Made by a program: the position numbers and the translations under genes. Positions 1-6,041 of a stretch of DNA of 6,317 nucleotides are shown here, in pieces. How positions within the stretch are numbered: position 1 is the first letter of the stretch; every line of letters starts with the position of its first letter. The notes under the pieces are model-generated. The model did not search any database. It saw only the letters and a program-made list of their open reading frames with translations, and was not told where the DNA came from. Source of the stretch: SLFT01 sp964493075. GTDB lineage: Bacteria > Hydrogenedentota > Hydrogenedentia > Hydrogenedentales > CAITNO01. Location of the stretch: contig CAZBNU010000237.1 of the NCBI GenBank assembly GCA_964493075.1, positions 1 through 6,317 of the forward strand, written 5' to 3'.

Positions 1-13
1 TGTTCTCACTATA

Positions 14-43
14 TTCTCAGTGAAGAGGCAAGTATGGTAGAAT
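14..43 (+). promoter_or_regulatory. Weak candidate sigma-70 promoter for the membrane protein gene
   Basis: A TTCTCA hexamer at 14-19 (4 of 6 matches to the -35 consensus) is followed after 18 nt by TAGAAT at 38-43 (5 of 6 matches to the -10). It would start transcription near position 50, about 50 nt before the chosen start codon at 102. TTCTCA also occurs at 3-8, 11 bp upstream. The match is modest, and an upstream promoter outside the window is equally possible. Confidence 0.25.
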
Positions 44-101
44 TATCTTTGGAGTGTATTGCGGCGATGAAACGATGCTTGTAAACAAAGGGAGAAGTGC
101 T

Positions 102-515
102 ATGGATAACGAGGAAAAGGCGGTACCGGTTCCTGCGGCGGGTCGGAAGGGGGAAAAAGTGGGATGGATTGGCGGATGGATAGGCAGTTTTGCCTGGGTG
201 CTGGTTTTTGTGGTCTTAAAGTTTGTGCGGGGTGGCGTGGTAGGCGGTATTTTGGGACTGCTGCTTTTCGTGCTTGCTATGACGTTCATTCTTCTCTTTG
301 CCCCCTGGCGCCATCCTCAAACGCGGTATTACCTTTTAATACTGCCCATTTACGCTGTGTTTCTAGTGAGCGTGGGTTGGGTGATCTGGAGTATGGGCGG
401 GTTCGAACAGTCGGGTCTGCAATGCTGGAACCTGTTGTTGGTTTTTCCCTTGCTGTCTCCGTTCATCACTATTGGCTGGAAGCGCTGGTGTGATGGAGAG
501 CCACCGAACGTGTGA
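102..515 (+). CDS. Small four-helix integral membrane protein, function unknown
   Basis: This encodes a 137-residue protein that I do not recognise as a named family. A short charged and proline/alanine-rich N-terminus (residues 1-19) is followed by four hydrophobic stretches at about 20-41, 45-68, 77-98 and 108-126, so it is almost certainly an inner-membrane protein. Short basic stretches (KFVRGG, WRHPQTR, WKRW) punctuate the helices; Trp and Gly are abundant. There is no visible catalytic motif. I chose the ATG at 102 because GGAG lies 7 nt upstream (91-94); the frame is open further upstream (ATG at 54 and 75), but those starts lack a comparable ribosome binding site and would add polar residues. 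The lipoprotein gene follows 93 nt downstream on the same strand with no terminator-like hairpin between, so co-transcription is possible. That the gene is real is fairly sure; its function is unknown. Confidence 0.75.
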   Translation: MDNEEKAVPVPAAGRKGEKVGWIGGWIGSFAWVLVFVVLKFVRGGVVGGILGLLLFVLAMTFILLFAPWRHPQTRYYLLILPIYAVFLVSVGWVIWSMGGFEQSGLQCWNLLLVFPLLSPFITIGWKRWCDGEPPNV

Positions 516-608
516 TTGTCTGTCTTCTTAAACTGTCACCGCTACGGGTGCAAATGGAGATGAGCAACATCTGGATCAGCGAGAGCAATCAACTGGAGGT
601 CTATTGTC

Positions 609-1541
609 ATGGGAAGAACAGTTTTCGCCATAATTGCAATTATGCTGATTACGGGATGCAACGATGAATATCCCAATGTAGATCGTGAAAGCAAAATACC
701 TGCAGACACTATCAAGCGCGGTCCGGAAACGGATTTGTCGCCGCCCATACTGCATTCGGACGAATACGAAGTGCCTGTTCCACTGGACTACCCCATAAAT
801 ACTGCAGGCGCTGAAGATTCGCCCTTTGTCTTGCCGGACGGCAATACGCTGTATTTCTTTTTTACGCCGGATATGCGCGTGCTGCCTGAACAGCAGTTGC
901 TGGATGAAGTCACCGGAGTATGGGTGTCGCACAGGGAAAATGGGACATGGGGTCAACCCACACGGGTTTGGCTGCAGAAACCAAGGAAACTTGCCCTTGA
1001 CGGCGCGGTATGTGTTCAGGGCACCGAAATGTGGTTTGCTTCCGCCCGTGAAGGCTACGATGGGGTGAACATGTTTACCGCCGGATGGGAAGAGGGATAT
1101 TGGCGCCAGTGGGAATATGCGGGTGACCGACTCATGAAAGAAATTCAGATAGGCGAGGTACATCTTCATGGCGACGACTTGTACTTTCATTCCGACCGAC
1201 CCGGGGGCAAGGGCGGGTATGATATATGGGTGACCCAATGGACAGGCAGTATATGGTCGGATCCCATTAATATTGAGGCCGTGAACAGCGTTGATATGGA
1301 CGGGTTTCCCTTTATCTCTTCAGATGGCAGCGAAATGTGGTTTACACGCACCTACCGTGGCACACCGGCCTTGTTTCGCTCCTTGTGGTTGGGCGACAAC
1401 TGGGGCGATCCGGAATTGATGGTGTCGCAATTTGCGGGGGAACCCACCCTAGACGATGAGGGTACCCTTTACTTTGTGCATCACTATTACGAAAACAGCG
1501 TGGGCATTGAAGCCGACATTTACGTGTCTCGCAGGAAGTAG
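609..1541 (+). CDS. Lipoprotein with PD40/WD40-like beta-propeller repeats (TolB-like)
   Basis: The 310-residue product starts with a lipoprotein signal peptide: a short basic N-terminus, a hydrophobic core and the lipobox LITGC, with Cys17 as the lipidated residue, so it should be anchored in the envelope. After a Pro-rich linker (about 18-65) come about five repeats of PD40 type, each with a xPDGxxLYF- or DGxEMWF-like strand: SPFVLPDGNTLYFFF (71-85), a variant at 131-145, GDDLYFHSDRPGGKGGYDIWV (188-208, the most typical), FPFISSDGSEMWFTR (233-247) and EPTLDDEGTLYFVHH (278-292). Between them recur G-x-W-G/S-x-P turns (GTWGQP, GSIWSDP, DNWGDP). The family includes TolB and OmpA-linked PD40 proteins, which act as binding scaffolds; no enzyme active site is evident. 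The ATG at 609 is supported by GGAGGT 8 nt upstream (595-600). The gene converges on the pseudopilin gene, 18 nt away. The fold is well supported; the ligand is unknown. Confidence 0.85.
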   Translation: MGRTVFAIIAIMLITGCNDEYPNVDRESKIPADTIKRGPETDLSPPILHSDEYEVPVPLDYPINTAGAEDSPFVLPDGNTLYFFFTPDMRVLPEQQLLDEVTGVWVSHRENGTWGQPTRVWLQKPRKLALDGAVCVQGTEMWFASAREGYDGVNMFTAGWEEGYWRQWEYAGDRLMKEIQIGEVHLHGDDLYFHSDRPGGKGGYDIWVTQWTGSIWSDPINIEAVNSVDMDGFPFISSDGSEMWFTRTYRGTPALFRSLWLGDNWGDPELMVSQFAGEPTLDDEGTLYFVHHYYENSVGIEADIYVSRRK

Positions 1542-1559
1542 ACTGACCAATGGCAGGGA

Positions 1560-2525
1560 TTACAGCTCGTCTTCCTGGCTTATGGCCAATTCGGCAAGGA
1601 TGCCCCACGCGAGCGACACGGGGAAGGCTTCCCGCTCGGTGCCGCCGGCATCATCGGGAGCGGTTGGGTTGGGGGTCCACTTGCTGAAGGATACGTGACC
1701 GTCCATATACAACACATTGGAGCCGCCGGGGATATGGTTGAACATATCAGGCCGCGTGCCAATCTTGTCCCACATGATGGGCAATTCCGACTGGGCCACA
1801 GAAGCGGCACCGGGGTTGTTGATGTCGGTGATCATGAAGCGTTCGACGCCTTCGCGAAGCCGGTGCAGGGTTAATTCCGTTCCCGGTTGTACGGTGGCGT
1901 TCCCCAGGTGGGTAAAGGAGAAATCCTCATCGTTGCGTTTTTCCACCGTGGCATAGTTACCTTCCATCCACGGTTGAACAACCAGATTGAAATAGGTGCC
2001 AAGGAAGAATCCTTCACCCCATACTACGGGTATGAGCCAGGAATTGTCGGGCACCGCCCAGCCGAGATACACGTAGCTGCGGTCCGCGGGACGCACCCCG
2101 CTTGCGGGATCATAGAGACCTGATCGTGGGTCTCCGTCAAGGCGCTCAAGCACTACCGCACCATTTGCGTCCACCCAATCGCCGCCCGGTTCCAGCAGGG
2201 TAGTGTGGTCTTCAGCGGAAGAGGGACAGAACAACAGATTGAGATCGGTGAGGTATTCGGGGTAAACCGATTTCATGGAGAAGAGCACATTAATGATGCG
2301 CAGGGATTTTGGTGGAAACTTTTCGCCCGGTGATTCATTGCCGTACATCTTCATCATGAGGCCGAATTGCTTGAGATTGTTCTGACAGGAGGAACGGCGT
2401 GCTGCTTCTCGCGCCCGCGCCAATGCGGGTAGTAGTATCGCCGCCAGAATGCTGATAATTGCAATGACCACCAGCAATTCAATCAGTGTAAACCCGTGTT
2501 GATTACGGGGTACCAGTTTGTTCAT
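1560..2525 (-). CDS. Type II pseudopilin-like protein with prepilin N-terminus and H-X-DG C-terminal motif
   Basis: The 321-residue protein begins with a class III (prepilin) signal. The 11-residue leader MNKLVPRNQHG ends in Gly11, followed by Phe12 and Glu16 (the conserved Glu at mature +5), then one hydrophobic helix (about 12-34). A prepilin peptidase is expected to cut after Gly11. The remainder is a large exported domain with C47, a CPSS segment (100-103) and, near the end, NHIPGGSNVLYMDGHV (263-278). This is close to the H-X9-DG signature of PVC-group pseudopilin-like proteins, but here His264 and Asp275-Gly276 are separated by ten residues. Such proteins are often present in many copies per genome, and their job (secretion pseudopilins or surface proteins) is not settled. 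The start at 2525 gives a normal leader; GGAG lies 11 nt upstream, a rather long spacing. No pilin assembly genes are nearby, so it is probably an orphan paralogue that depends on machinery encoded elsewhere. Confidence 0.9.
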   Translation of the reverse strand: MNKLVPRNQHGFTLIELLVVIAIISILAAILLPALARAREAARRSSCQNNLKQFGLMMKMYGNESPGEKFPPKSLRIINVLFSMKSVYPEYLTDLNLLFCPSSAEDHTTLLEPGGDWVDANGAVVLERLDGDPRSGLYDPASGVRPADRSYVYLGWAVPDNSWLIPVVWGEGFFLGTYFNLVVQPWMEGNYATVEKRNDEDFSFTHLGNATVQPGTELTLHRLREGVERFMITDINNPGAASVAQSELPIMWDKIGTRPDMFNHIPGGSNVLYMDGHVSFSKWTPNPTAPDDAGGTEREAFPVSLAWGILAELAISQEDEL

Positions 2526-2598
2526 GGCCTTGTATGCTCCATTATGTATTTTGTTGCATAAGGTTGTTTCAACAGATTCGTTATTAGAGTAGACCCGC

Positions 2599-2627
2599 TG
2601 TATACAGAATATGTTTCAAACTGCCCG
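2599..2627 (-). promoter_or_regulatory. Weak candidate promoter for the pseudopilin gene
   Basis: Read on the minus strand, TATACA (2604-2599) could be a -10 box with a poor -35 (CGGGCA, 2627-2622) at 17 nt. The -10 lies in the perfect palindrome CTGTATACAG. The same 8-mer CTGTATAC, in the same orientation, spans the -10 of the better promoter of the channel gene. Initiation would leave a leader of roughly 65 nt. The weak -35 means it would need an activator or may be wrong. Confidence 0.25.
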
Positions 2628-2704
2628 CAATCCCGAAATAACATGGGGGTAAGCAATGGACTGGAGTCCATAAAATAATACAGAGACGTTGTTGTTATTC
2701 ATGG

Positions 2705-2753
2705 ATTCCGGTCTTTTATTTCCTGATTTCCATCAGAAAATAAAAACCGGAAT
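2705..2753. repeat. Long hairpin resembling a REP-type intergenic palindrome
   Basis: The left arm (2705-2726) and right arm (2733-2753) form a stem of 20 pairs out of 21 around a six-base loop (2727-2732), with one bulged base (C2713) and one mismatch (C2722 against A2737). On a minus-strand transcript that mismatch becomes a G-U wobble. The outer bases read GGATTCCGG on the left and CCGGAATGACGG on the right. From memory, this asymmetric end pattern is common in dispersed REP-like palindromes of many bacteria. Neither strand has a T-run after the stem, so it does not look like an ordinary intrinsic terminator. The hairpin is certain; its membership of a repeat family is inferred. Confidence 0.7.
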
Positions 2754-2820
2754 GACGGCGGTGGTGCTTACTCTTATAAAATTATTCTGGGTTGTGGGCA
2801 TAGCCACTTTAGTTTGTTCT

Positions 2821-2850
2821 GGTGGGTTCCGCTCCGCTTCATCCAGCCTA
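2821..2850. repeat. Degenerate palindromic element of the GGTGGGTT..CCACC type
   Basis: The plus strand reads GGTGGGTTCCGC, then TCCGCTTC, then ATCCAGCCTA. This resembles, from memory, the widely scattered intergenic palindrome GGTGGGTTACGC-TTC-GCTAACCCACCCTAC. Here the two arms no longer pair well (GGTGGGTT against ATCCAGCC), so this would be a decayed copy. It sits about 110 bp from the REP-like hairpin. Whether it recurs in this genome cannot be judged from one copy. Confidence 0.35.
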
Positions 2851-2960
2851 CAGTAGCGTATTTCGATAGAGGTGACGGTAGTCGTGGTCTATAGGTCAAA
2901 CTTACAAAAATTTGTCAGCCACGCAACGGTAAGGGCCTAACTTGCAGCTGTGCAGAACAA

Positions 2961-5189
2961 TTATGTGGCGTCGCCATCATTGCCGGGCGCATCGCCCTCT
3001 GATGGCACATCATTAAAGGCAACCGGGGGCGGGACGGTTCCCGGAGGCCCGGTGAACGTGCGCACAATTTCGTTTGCTTCTCTACGGCCAAGACGCATGG
3101 CCTGCTCCGGGTTGTCCGTATCCCCATGTTCTGTATTCTGGTCCTGGCGCAGGTAGACGGTCTGCGTTGGGAATGCAAATTCCACACTGAGTTTACGGGC
3201 CAGCCTTATGATGTCCACAAACAGGCGATGGCGTTCCCGCAGTTCCGTACTCCAGTCCGGTGTTTCCACAAAGCAGTACAGCAGAATATCCAGTGATGCT
3301 GCCTCGAACTGGTTGAGGTACACGTGAAAATAATCCTTGCGCGTATAGGGATGGTTTCGTATTAACTGGCGGATGCCTTCACAGAAAGCATCAATCTTTT
3401 CCGGTGGCGTATCATAAGTAATGGAAATGGTGGTTTTGATGCGTCGGTATTTGCGTGCGCCCCAGTTGTCCACGCTTGTGCTAATCAGTTCCGAATTGGG
3501 CACGGTTATGAGGGAGTTGTAAAAGGTGCGTACCCGGGTACTGCGCACACCCACGGCCTCCACAGTGCCATCCACATTCCCGATAGTAATCCAGTCGCCA
3601 ATCTGAAAGGGCCGGTCCAGGAGAATGGTAAAAGAACCAAAGACATTCGCCACTACATCTTTTGCTGCCAGCGCAAAGGCCAGACCGCCAAGCCCCAGTC
3701 CAGCGACAATCTTCATGGGGTCCTGTCCGATTTTATCGGCAAGCATGACCACAGCAATGACAATGACGAAGACCTTGAGACTGCGCGTGACAATGGGGGC
3801 GAGCAAATCATCGAACTTGTTGTCCGTGCGACTGGCGCGTTCCTGCAGGTAATTCCCGAAAATATCTATGAGCCGGTATAAGGCCCATACTGCGCCGAAT
3901 GCGGTGACCACCTGGGCCGCAATCTGCAGGTACAGTCGTATTTCCGGGGGCACGCCCAACAGGGTCAGGCCAAGCAACCAGAACCAGGCCATAAGGGCGA
4001 TGCGTATGGGGCGCACAAAATCTTCGCCTAACTTCTCATTCATATGCAGATGTTTCTTCTGGAAGCGCCCGCGAATTAACCGCACCAATACGATGCTAAT
4101 GAAACGGCTGACAGCCATACCGAAGAGCACGACCACAAACAGCCCCACCCACTGCCAGTTCTGCAGGTAGAAATGACTCTTGCCCATGAAGGGCATGGTG
4201 TCGTTTACCCAGTCGCGTACCTGAATGTACAAGGGCATCTGGCTGGCAATATCCTGAACACCATGGACCACCGGCTTATCCTTGTATTTAAGATACAGGC
4301 TTTCCACAGTGTCCAAGGTGGCTTTGGTAAACTTCCAGGCTTTCTGTCCCGTTTCATCGTCTGTCACCACATCCAGCACAATGCGGCCTTCCGGCTCTGA
4401 TAGGAAGATATAAGCGGCCCGTTCGGATTGCGGCGGTAGTTCGGACACCTCCACGTACTTGTAGCGATCAATTACCGCCTTAAGTTGATAGGCAAGTTCC
4501 AACCCCACTTCTTTGCGTACGCTTGCACTGATATGGCGCAGATCGAGGGCGTCCAGCCCATCTTGTGGCGTAAACCCGTCCGTCCCATTCATACCCCGCA
4601 AAAAGGTCAGCATGGATGCGCGTGGTGATTTGAGATACTCATGGAACTTTTCTGCCGCTTCTTGCGCTGCTACCTCTTCCTCCACCACCGTTTCTTCCAA
4701 AACGGCCAGTTTCTCTTCAGACAGGGTTTCGGAATTAAAGCGCCAGTTGCCATCTTCATACCGGTGCAGTTTGAAAGCCACCTTCCCCTCACCCGAACCG
4801 AGATCAACGGTACAACTGTTCCCCTGCACCTCGTCCGGAATATCTTCAATACGGAACTGAATGCGATCAAAAACGGCGTAGAGTTTTTCTGCCGCTTCCC
4901 GCCCCTCATTTAATCGCTCATTTTCTGTCAGTGCCTCGCCGAGATACAAGCAGGCAATGGCATCGGGCAGGCGCTCATCATTGCCAGCCGCCACACTGCC
5001 CATGGCTTCATAGAAACTGCGTACTGTATCCCGGGGCGACCTGAGATTCACCGAAGGCGGCGCTTGGGGTTGTACTGCTTCGCCTTCATCCGCAGTTTGC
5101 GCCATGCTGCCAGAAACGGCAAGAAACGCTATTAAAAGGGCGACAAAAACCGATAGTCCAAGCCGCTGTTGTTTCAAATATTTTCCCAT
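2961..5189 (-). CDS. MscS-superfamily mechanosensitive channel with large duplicated periplasmic domain
   Basis: The 742-residue protein is far longer than E. coli MscS (286 residues). Residues 1-30 are a signal peptide ending SMA before Gln31. Residues 49-168 and 186-303 look like two copies of one domain (LRSPRDTVRSFYEAM and LKSPRASMLTFLRGM; LYAVFDR and LKAVIDR; a late WRF and WKF), joined by an acidic helical linker. Transmembrane helices follow at about 345-371, 395-413, 420-441 and 468-485. The MscS pore helix and neck lie at about 492-525 (AGLGLGGLAFALAAKDVVANVFG), then the beta domain (DRPFQIGDWITIGNVDGTVEAVG; RTFYNSLITVPNSELIS; DNWG, 525-577), an alpha/beta domain to about 680 and an acidic Pro/Gly tail. 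MscS channels open under membrane tension and release solutes on osmotic downshock; the large exported part suggests a further sensing or cell-wall contact role. AAGGAAG lies 7 nt before the ATG. It is preceded by its own promoter and the vapBC operon. Confidence 0.93.
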   Translation of the reverse strand: MGKYLKQQRLGLSVFVALLIAFLAVSGSMAQTADEGEAVQPQAPPSVNLRSPRDTVRSFYEAMGSVAAGNDERLPDAIACLYLGEALTENERLNEGREAAEKLYAVFDRIQFRIEDIPDEVQGNSCTVDLGSGEGKVAFKLHRYEDGNWRFNSETLSEEKLAVLEETVVEEEVAAQEAAEKFHEYLKSPRASMLTFLRGMNGTDGFTPQDGLDALDLRHISASVRKEVGLELAYQLKAVIDRYKYVEVSELPPQSERAAYIFLSEPEGRIVLDVVTDDETGQKAWKFTKATLDTVESLYLKYKDKPVVHGVQDIASQMPLYIQVRDWVNDTMPFMGKSHFYLQNWQWVGLFVVVLFGMAVSRFISIVLVRLIRGRFQKKHLHMNEKLGEDFVRPIRIALMAWFWLLGLTLLGVPPEIRLYLQIAAQVVTAFGAVWALYRLIDIFGNYLQERASRTDNKFDDLLAPIVTRSLKVFVIVIAVVMLADKIGQDPMKIVAGLGLGGLAFALAAKDVVANVFGSFTILLDRPFQIGDWITIGNVDGTVEAVGVRSTRVRTFYNSLITVPNSELISTSVDNWGARKYRRIKTTISITYDTPPEKIDAFCEGIRQLIRNHPYTRKDYFHVYLNQFEAASLDILLYCFVETPDWSTELRERHRLFVDIIRLARKLSVEFAFPTQTVYLRQDQNTEHGDTDNPEQAMRLGRREANEIVRTFTGPPGTVPPPVAFNDVPSEGDAPGNDGDAT

Positions 5190-5283
5190 GATTCTGCTTC
5201 CTTATTCAGGATTGCGTTTGCACCAGTACAGCAGGCAGCCTCACCATTCCCGCAACGGTGCATTTAACTTCATACTTTTTTAC

Positions 5284-5312
5284 AGTATACAGGGCGAACG
5301 ATGATTTTCCAA
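5284..5312 (-). promoter_or_regulatory. Probable sigma-70 promoter of the channel gene
   Basis: On the minus strand TTGGAA (5312-5307) and TATACT (5289-5284) are separated by exactly 17 nt. Transcription would begin near 5277, giving a leader of about 88 nt before the ATG at 5189. The -35 matches 4 of 6 and the -10 matches 5 of 6 consensus bases. It lies in the 139-nt gap between the vapC stop and the channel start. A short inverted repeat, ATACT..AGTAT (5272-5288 on the plus strand), overlaps the -10. Confidence 0.55.
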
Positions 5313-5328
5313 ATCTAACGCACATTTA

Positions 5329-5709
5329 TCAACTGAATATTTCAAGGGGCATGTATTTTGCAAGCAAGAAAAAGTGTTTGTCATTTGATAATAGACGCAG
5401 GTTTCCCTGCACGGCATTTTGGACAATCAGCAGGTCAGGAATGCCAACCCCGTTTATGCCTTTACGCAGACATAAGGTCTGAAAACGAATGATCTCTTCC
5501 CAGTCAACGAGGAGAGGTTGGCGCTTGATTTCACGAAGGATCGCTATCAGTGTTTTCTCTTTCTTCAAATAAAGAGGGGGAAGCAATTCAGCCAGAATCA
5601 GGTCGTTTGTAACAACAAGGTTTTCTTCTATTAGAAACTCAAGGAGGTCGGCGTTTCCCTGGTCCCGAAAATAATCTATCCAAACCGATGAATCAACAAG
5701 AACACTCAT
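5329..5709 (-). CDS. vapC: VapC-type PIN-domain ribonuclease toxin
   Basis: The 126-residue protein is a typical full-length PIN-domain toxin. The four acidic residues expected to bind the catalytic metal are all present: Asp6 (VDSSVWIDYF), Glu41 (ILAELL), Asp92 (GIPDLLIVQNA) and Asp110 (LLSNDKHF). VapC enzymes are Mg/Mn-dependent endoribonucleases that cut specific RNAs, such as initiator tRNA or the sarcin-ricin loop of 23S rRNA, and halt translation when free of antitoxin; the target here cannot be told from sequence. The start codon overlaps the vapB stop by four bases (ATGA, 5709-5706), so translation is probably coupled and toxin made after antitoxin. A GGAAG lies just upstream, inside vapB. 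All active-site residues are intact, so it should be active. Base composition looks more AT-rich than the neighbouring channel gene (not measured), which would fit horizontal acquisition. Confidence 0.92.
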   Translation of the reverse strand: MSVLVDSSVWIDYFRDQGNADLLEFLIEENLVVTNDLILAELLPPLYLKKEKTLIAILREIKRQPLLVDWEEIIRFQTLCLRKGINGVGIPDLLIVQNAVQGNLRLLSNDKHFFLLAKYMPLEIFS

Positions 5710-5900
5710 GACCGCTTCCGCAGCGTTTTCAGATCCACTTCCAGATGAACCCGTCCCCGGAACTGTTTCAGCCCCTGGATTCTACTCTTGCGGACATACT
5801 CTTCAAGTGCATCCACAATAGTACCCGTCTTTGTTTTTTGATGGGAAACCTTCATCGCTTCCGCCACCAGTGTTTCGGGAAGGTCCAGTGTTGTTCTCAT
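5706..5900 (-). CDS. vapB: VapB-type antitoxin, ribbon-helix-helix DNA-binding protein
   Basis: The 64-residue protein starts MRTTLDLPETLVAEAMKV, the beta-strand and first helix of the VapB/DUF2191 ribbon-helix-helix family. A second helix follows (KTKTGTIVDALEEYVRKSR, about 22-40) and a C-terminal tail (FRGRVHLEVDLKTLRKR) of the kind that wraps around the VapC active site. It should neutralise the adjacent toxin and, alone or with it, repress the operon. I start it at the ATG at 5900 because GGAG lies 6 nt upstream (5910-5907) and family members begin with MRTT. The same frame is open back to an ATG at 5975, giving an 89-residue form with 25 extra residues unlike the family; that start would lie only about 7 nt inside the predicted transcript. 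It overlaps vapC by four bases. Confidence 0.9.
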   Translation of the reverse strand: MRTTLDLPETLVAEAMKVSHQKTKTGTIVDALEEYVRKSRIQGLKQFRGRVHLEVDLKTLRKRS

Positions 5901-5957
5901 GTCGCTCTCCAGTTGCCCTAAAGGCACTCCTTGCAATGACCAGGTATTCGCCTTTAC

Positions 5958-5989
5958 TTTATGCATATAAATCAAATTTTATGCATAAA
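5958..5989. promoter_or_regulatory. Candidate VapB operator: two TTTATGCATA boxes 20 bp apart
   Basis: TTTATGCATA occurs at 5958-5967 and again at 5978-5987, a spacing of 20 bp or about two DNA turns, so both sites face the same side of the helix. The second copy is the core of a perfect 12-bp palindrome, TTTATGCATAAA (5978-5989); the first contains the perfect 8-bp palindrome TATGCATA. A weaker third copy, TTATACATAT (5990-5999), lies 11 bp from the second and covers the -10 box. The boxes flank the predicted start of transcription, as expected for repression by a ribbon-helix-helix antitoxin. Confidence 0.6.
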
Positions 5990-6017
5990 TTATACATATA
6001 TTTTAAAAATATTGCAA
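5989..6017 (-). promoter_or_regulatory. Strong sigma-70 promoter of vapBC
   Basis: On the minus strand TTGCAA (6017-6012) and a perfect TATAAT (5994-5989) are 17 nt apart, with an AT-only spacer except for its last base. Transcription should begin near 5982 and give an 80-nt leader before the vapB ATG at 5900. The last -10 base is shared with the 12-bp palindrome. A strong promoter under tight self-repression is usual for toxin-antitoxin operons. The -35 is only 25 nt from the stop of the preceding gene. Confidence 0.7.
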
Positions 6018-6041
6018 CATGTCGTTTTTGTAGACACAAGA

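Larger units (their letters stand above)
2526..2960. other. Gene-free intergenic region carrying two palindromic elements
   Basis: This stretch between the channel gene and the pseudopilin gene (both minus strand) has no credible coding frame. It holds a long hairpin (2705-2753), a degenerate palindrome (2821-2850), an imperfect dyad TGGACTGGAGTCCA (2657-2670) and a perfect 10-bp palindrome CTGTATACAG (2598-2607). No strong intrinsic terminator is visible directly after the channel stop codon: a weak stem (about 2918-2938) precedes a T-rich stretch when read on the minus strand, but it is short and interrupted. The rest shows nothing I can assign. Confidence 0.6.

Noticed and set aside
3..19. 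Direct repeat TTCTCA (3-8 and 14-19) spaced 11 bp as a regulator site
   Set aside because: Six bases repeated twice at the window edge is within chance. I used the second copy only as a weak -35 candidate.
54..101. Upstream ATG codons (54 and 75) as the start of the small membrane protein
   Set aside because: They lack a good ribosome binding site, while the ATG at 102 has GGAG at a 7-nt spacing and begins just before the transmembrane part.
576..1238. A 220-codon open frame on the minus strand, opposite the lipoprotein gene
   Set aside because: Its translation shows no family features, and the plus-strand frame has a lipobox, propeller repeats and a strong ribosome binding site. It is a shadow frame.
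2898..2941. Intrinsic terminator after the channel gene
   Set aside because: The stem is only about four interrupted pairs around a long loop, and the T-rich stretch is displaced. Too weak to annotate.
5958..5999. The ATGCAT repeats as the beginning of a CRISPR-like or iteron array
   Set aside because: There are only two good copies plus one weak one, with no unique spacers or replication gene. Position over the vapBC promoter fits an operator better.
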